Origin: Litoditis marina
Taxonomy: Eukaryota > Nematoda > Chromadorea > Rhabditida > Rhabditidae
DNA length: 64,000 nt
Direction: 5' to 3'
NCBI GenBank assembly: GCA_964036275.1
Contig: CAXIWQ010000159.1
Coordinates: 1-64,000, forward strand
The notes beneath the pieces are model-generated. The model made no database searches, was not told the DNA's origin, and was given only the letters and a program-made list of their open reading frames with translations. Within the stretch, counting starts at the first letter, position 1. Every line of letters begins with the position of its first letter. This document shows positions 61,025-64,000 of the stretch, in pieces. The position numbers and the translations under genes are program-made.

Positions 61025-61299
61025 TTTTAACATTTATATTCGTGATCGCGATGATCGAAACCCCATAATGCCTCATTTTCAGGCAAATCCATCGATTTGA
61101 AATTTTTGTTGATTCCGGGTAATTTTTAATTTTTTTTTCTAGTCTTTACGTCCTAAAATTACGTCCTTCGCCCTACAAATACGTCTTCCGCCCTGAAAAT
61201 ACGTCCTCCGTAACTTAAAGTAGACTTTCGCCCCAAAAGTGAACTTTACGTCCAAAAAGTGGGCCGCCCTATTTTTACGCCCCTCAGAGATTCAGGCCC
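61025..61299 (-). repeat. Right terminal inverted repeat of the fold-back element
   Basis: About 275 bp and the inverted counterpart of the left arm, with the same motif ladder in complement (TACGTCC, CGCCC, TTTACGTCC). Differences from the left arm include an additional A in the outer TTTTTACGCCCC and changes around CTCCGTAACTTAAAG. The mismatches show that the arms have diverged since they formed or last exchanged. Confidence 0.85.
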
Positions 61300-61302
61300 T
61301 AG

Positions 61303-64000
61303 ATAGCCGTATGAACTTCTTTCTGTAGCTGCAAGGCAAAGAGGTAATAACCGCGTTAATTTGTCTTTTGTGGCTGTGCGCCTTAGAATAGATTGTCGTA
61401 TCAGGTTTTGTAGCTGGGAGCAACAGACTTGATAGCCGTATGAACTTTTTTCTGTAGCTGCAAGGCAAAGAGGTAATAACCGCGTTAAATTGTCTTTTGT
61501 GGCTGTGCGCCCACAGGATATAAAGTCGCATTAGGTTTTTGTAGTCATGAGCAACAGACTTGAAAGCCGTATAAACTTTTTTTCTGTAGCTGCAAGGCAA
61601 AGAGTCGATAACCACGTTAATTCGTATTTTGTGGCTGTGCGCCACAGAATAGATTGTCGTATTAGGTTTTTGTAGCTGGGAGCAACAGATTTGATAGCCG
61701 TATAAACTTTTTTCTGTAGCTGCTAGGCAAAGAGTCGATAACCGCGTTAATTCGTATTTTGTGGCTGTGCGCCACAGAATAGATTGTCGTATTAGGTTTT
61801 TGTAGCTGGGAGCAACAGATTTGATAGCCGTATGAAATGTTCTCTGTAACTGCAAGGCAAAGAGTCAATAACCGCGTTAATTTGTATTTTGTGGCTGTGC
61901 GCCACAGAATATAAAGTCGTATTATGTTTTTGTAGTTGGGAGCAACAGACTTGATAGCCGTATGATTTTTTTCGTAGCTGCAAGTCAAAATGTCAATAAC
62001 CGCGTTAATTCGTTTTTGTGGCTGTGCGCCACAGAATAGATTGTCGTATTAGGTTTTTGTAGCTGGGAGCAACAGACTTGATAGCCGTATTAACTTTTTT
62101 CTGTAGCTGCAAAGCAAACAGTCGATAACCGCGTTAATTCGTATTTTGTGGCTGTGCGCCACAGAAAAGATAGTCGTATTAGGTTTTTGTAGCTGGGAGC
62201 AACATAATTGATAGCCGTATAAACTTTTTTCTGTAGCTGCACGGCAAAGAGTCAATAACCGCGTAATTTGTCTTTTGTGGCTGTGCGCCACAGAATATAA
62301 AGTCGTATTAGATTTTTGTAGCCATGAGCAACAGACTTGATAGCCGTATAAACTTTTTTTTGTAGCTGCAAGGCAAAGAGGTAATAACCGCGTTAATTTG
62401 TCTTTTGTGGCTGTGCGCCACAGAATAGATTGTCGTATCAGGTTTTTGTAGCTGGGAGCAACAGACTTGATAGCCGTATTAACTTTTTTCTGTAGCTGCA
62501 AAGCAAACAGTCGATAACCGCGTTAATTCGTATTTGTGGCTGTGCGCCACAGAATAGATAGTCGTATTAGGTTTTTGTAGCTGGGAGCAACATACTTGAT
62601 AGCCGTATAAACTTTTTTCTGTAGCTGCACGGCAAAGAGTCAATAACCGCGTTAATTTGTCTTTTGTGGCTGTGCGCCACAGAATATAAAGTCGTATTAG
62701 GTTTTTGTAGCCATGAGCAACAGACTTGATAGCCGTATAAACTTTTTTCTGTAGCTGCAAGGCAAAGAGGTAATAACCGCGTTAATTTGTCTTTTGTGGC
62801 TGTGCGCCACAGAATAGATAGTCGTATTAGGTTTTTGTAGCTGGGAGCAACATACTTGATAGCCGTATAAACTTTTTTCTGTAGCTGCACGGCAAAGAGT
62901 CAATAACCGCGTTAATTTGTCTTTTGTGGCTGTGCGCCACAGAATATAAAGTCGTATTAGGTTTTTGTAGCCATGAGCAACAGACTTGATAGCCGTATAA
63001 ACTTTTTTCTGTAGCTGCAAGGCAAAGAGGTAATAACCGCGTTAATTTGTCTTTTGTGGCTGTGCGCCACAGAATAGATTGTCGTATCAGGTTTTTGTAG
63101 CTGGGAGCAACAGACTTGATAGCCGTATGAACTTTTCTCTGTAGCTGCAAGCCAGTAAGTCGATAACCGCGATAATTCGTATTTTGTGGCTGTGCGCCAC
63201 AGAATAGTATTAGGTTTTTTGTAGCTGGGAGCCACATACTTGATAGCCGTATAACCTTTTTCCTGTAGCTGCACGGCAAAGAGTCAATAACCGCGTTAAT
63301 TTGTCTTTTGTGGCTGTGCGCCACAGAATATAAAGTCGAATTAGGTTTTCGTAGCTGGGAGCAACAGACTTGATAGCCGTATGAACTTTTTTCTGTAGCT
63401 GCAAGGCAAAGAGGTAATAACCGCGTTAATTTGTCTTTGTGGCTGTGCGCCACAGAAAAGATTGTCGTATCAGGTTTTTGTAACTGGGAGCAACAGACTT
63501 GATAGCCGTATAAACTTTTTTCTGTAGCTGCAAGGCAAAGAGGTAATAACCGCGTTAATTTGTCTTTTGTGGCTGTGCGCCACAGAATATAAAGTCGTAT
63601 TAGGTTTTTGTAGCCATGAGCAACAGACTTGATAGCCGTATAAACTTTTTTCTGTAGCTGCAAGGCAAAGAGGTAATAACCGCGTTAATTTGTCTTTTGT
63701 GGCTGTGCGCCACAGAATAGATTGTCGTATCAGGTTTTTGTAGCTGGGAGCAACAGACTTGATAGCCGTATGAACTTTTCTCTGTAGCTGCAAGCCAACA
63801 AGTCGATAACCGCGATAATTCGTATTTTGTGGCTGTGCGCCACAGAGTAGATTGTCGTATTAGGTTTTTGTAGCTGGGAGCAACAGATTTGATAGCCGTA
63901 TGGACTGTTCTCTGTAGCTGCAAGGCAAAGAGTCGATAACCGCGTTAATTCGTATTTTGTGGCTGTGCGCCACAGAATAGTATTAGGTTTTTGTAGCTGG
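61303..64000 (+). repeat. 130-bp satellite array, right end of the window
   Basis: About 21 forward monomers. After the fold-back element the array resumes inside the interrupted monomer at ATAGCCGTATGAAC. Order follows 57650-58900 at a shift of about 3652 bp (58010 matches 61662, 58397 matches 62049). A two-monomer block with GTAGCCATGAGC repeats at 260 bp near 62567-63010. The array runs off the end of the window. Confidence 0.97.

Larger units (their letters stand above)
60615..61299. mobile_element. 685-bp fold-back DNA transposon (MITE-like)
   Basis: A non-coding element with long terminal inverted repeats and an internal spacer. The left end reads GGACCTGAATCTCTGAGGGG and the complement of the right end reads GGGCCTGAATCTCTGAGGGG. 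The inverted repeats extend inward to the paired block TTTCGATCATCGCGATCACG (left) and its complement (right), about 270 bp per arm with scattered mismatches. The uninterrupted satellite copy at 57641-57660 shows that exactly 688 bp were gained between CAGACTTG and ATAGCCG. This fits a 685-bp element plus a 3-bp, imperfect target duplication (TTG at 60612-60614, TAG at 61300-61302). No transposase frame exists, so it would be non-autonomous. A 3-bp target duplication and GGG-type ends recall PIF/Harbinger, but that family prefers TWA targets, so the superfamily is left open. Confidence 0.88.

Noticed and set aside
60615..61299. Retrovirus or LTR element at the fold-back insertion
   Set aside because: The ends are inverted, not direct, repeats, there is no primer-binding site, and no coding sequence.
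1..64000. CRISPR array
   Set aside because: Repeats are contiguous at 130 bp without unique spacers, and no cas genes are present. Context is eukaryotic satellite.

Overview
This window is almost pure satellite DNA from a eukaryotic chromosome, and I find no gene in it that I can support. About 62 kb of the 64 kb is a tandem array of a 130-bp monomer, roughly 475 copies by dividing length. Such a long array, its higher-order repeats (HORs) and transposon-like insertions point to a pericentromeric, centromeric or other heterochromatic block. The two smaller insertions, with AATAAAT signals and microsatellite tails, would fit an animal and possibly an arthropod, but the sequence does not name the organism. 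The many open frames, nearly all on the strand opposite the monomer as defined here, are by-products of the repeat.

Layout: 1-126 satellite; 127-480 insert 1 (five 18-bp repeats, a unique part, AATAAAT on the minus strand and a TAA/TTA tail); 481-31025 satellite in forward orientation; 31026-33638 satellite in reverse orientation; about 33640-45869 satellite forward again; 45870-46927 insert 2 (seven 104-bp repeats, a unique part, AATAAAT on the minus strand and an AT-rich tail); 46928-60614 satellite; 60615-61299 a 685-bp fold-back DNA element with terminal inverted repeats of about 270 bp; 61303-64000 satellite.

The monomer is itself three diverged copies of a subunit of about 43 bp (45 + 41 + 44 bp), each starting GTAGCTG or GTGGCTG. 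The third subunit carries a potential hairpin. Above the monomer lies a patchwork of local HORs: about 388-390 bp (3-mer), 513 bp (4-mer), 1,042 bp (8-mer), 1,555 bp (12-mer), 1,686 bp (13-mer), 1,816-1,820 bp (14-mer), 2,190 and 2,206 bp (17-mer) and 3,245 bp (25-mer). Longer colinear copies lie about 10.8, 35.3 and 37.2 kb apart. This is the pattern expected from repeated unequal exchange or replication-slippage amplification.

The points most worth a second look are the trimeric origin of the monomer, the reversed segment whose two halves mirror different neighbours, the fold-back element with its precise empty site elsewhere in the array, and the matching architecture of the two smaller inserts. 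Boundaries, match lengths and periods were read by eye and by coordinate subtraction, not by alignment software.
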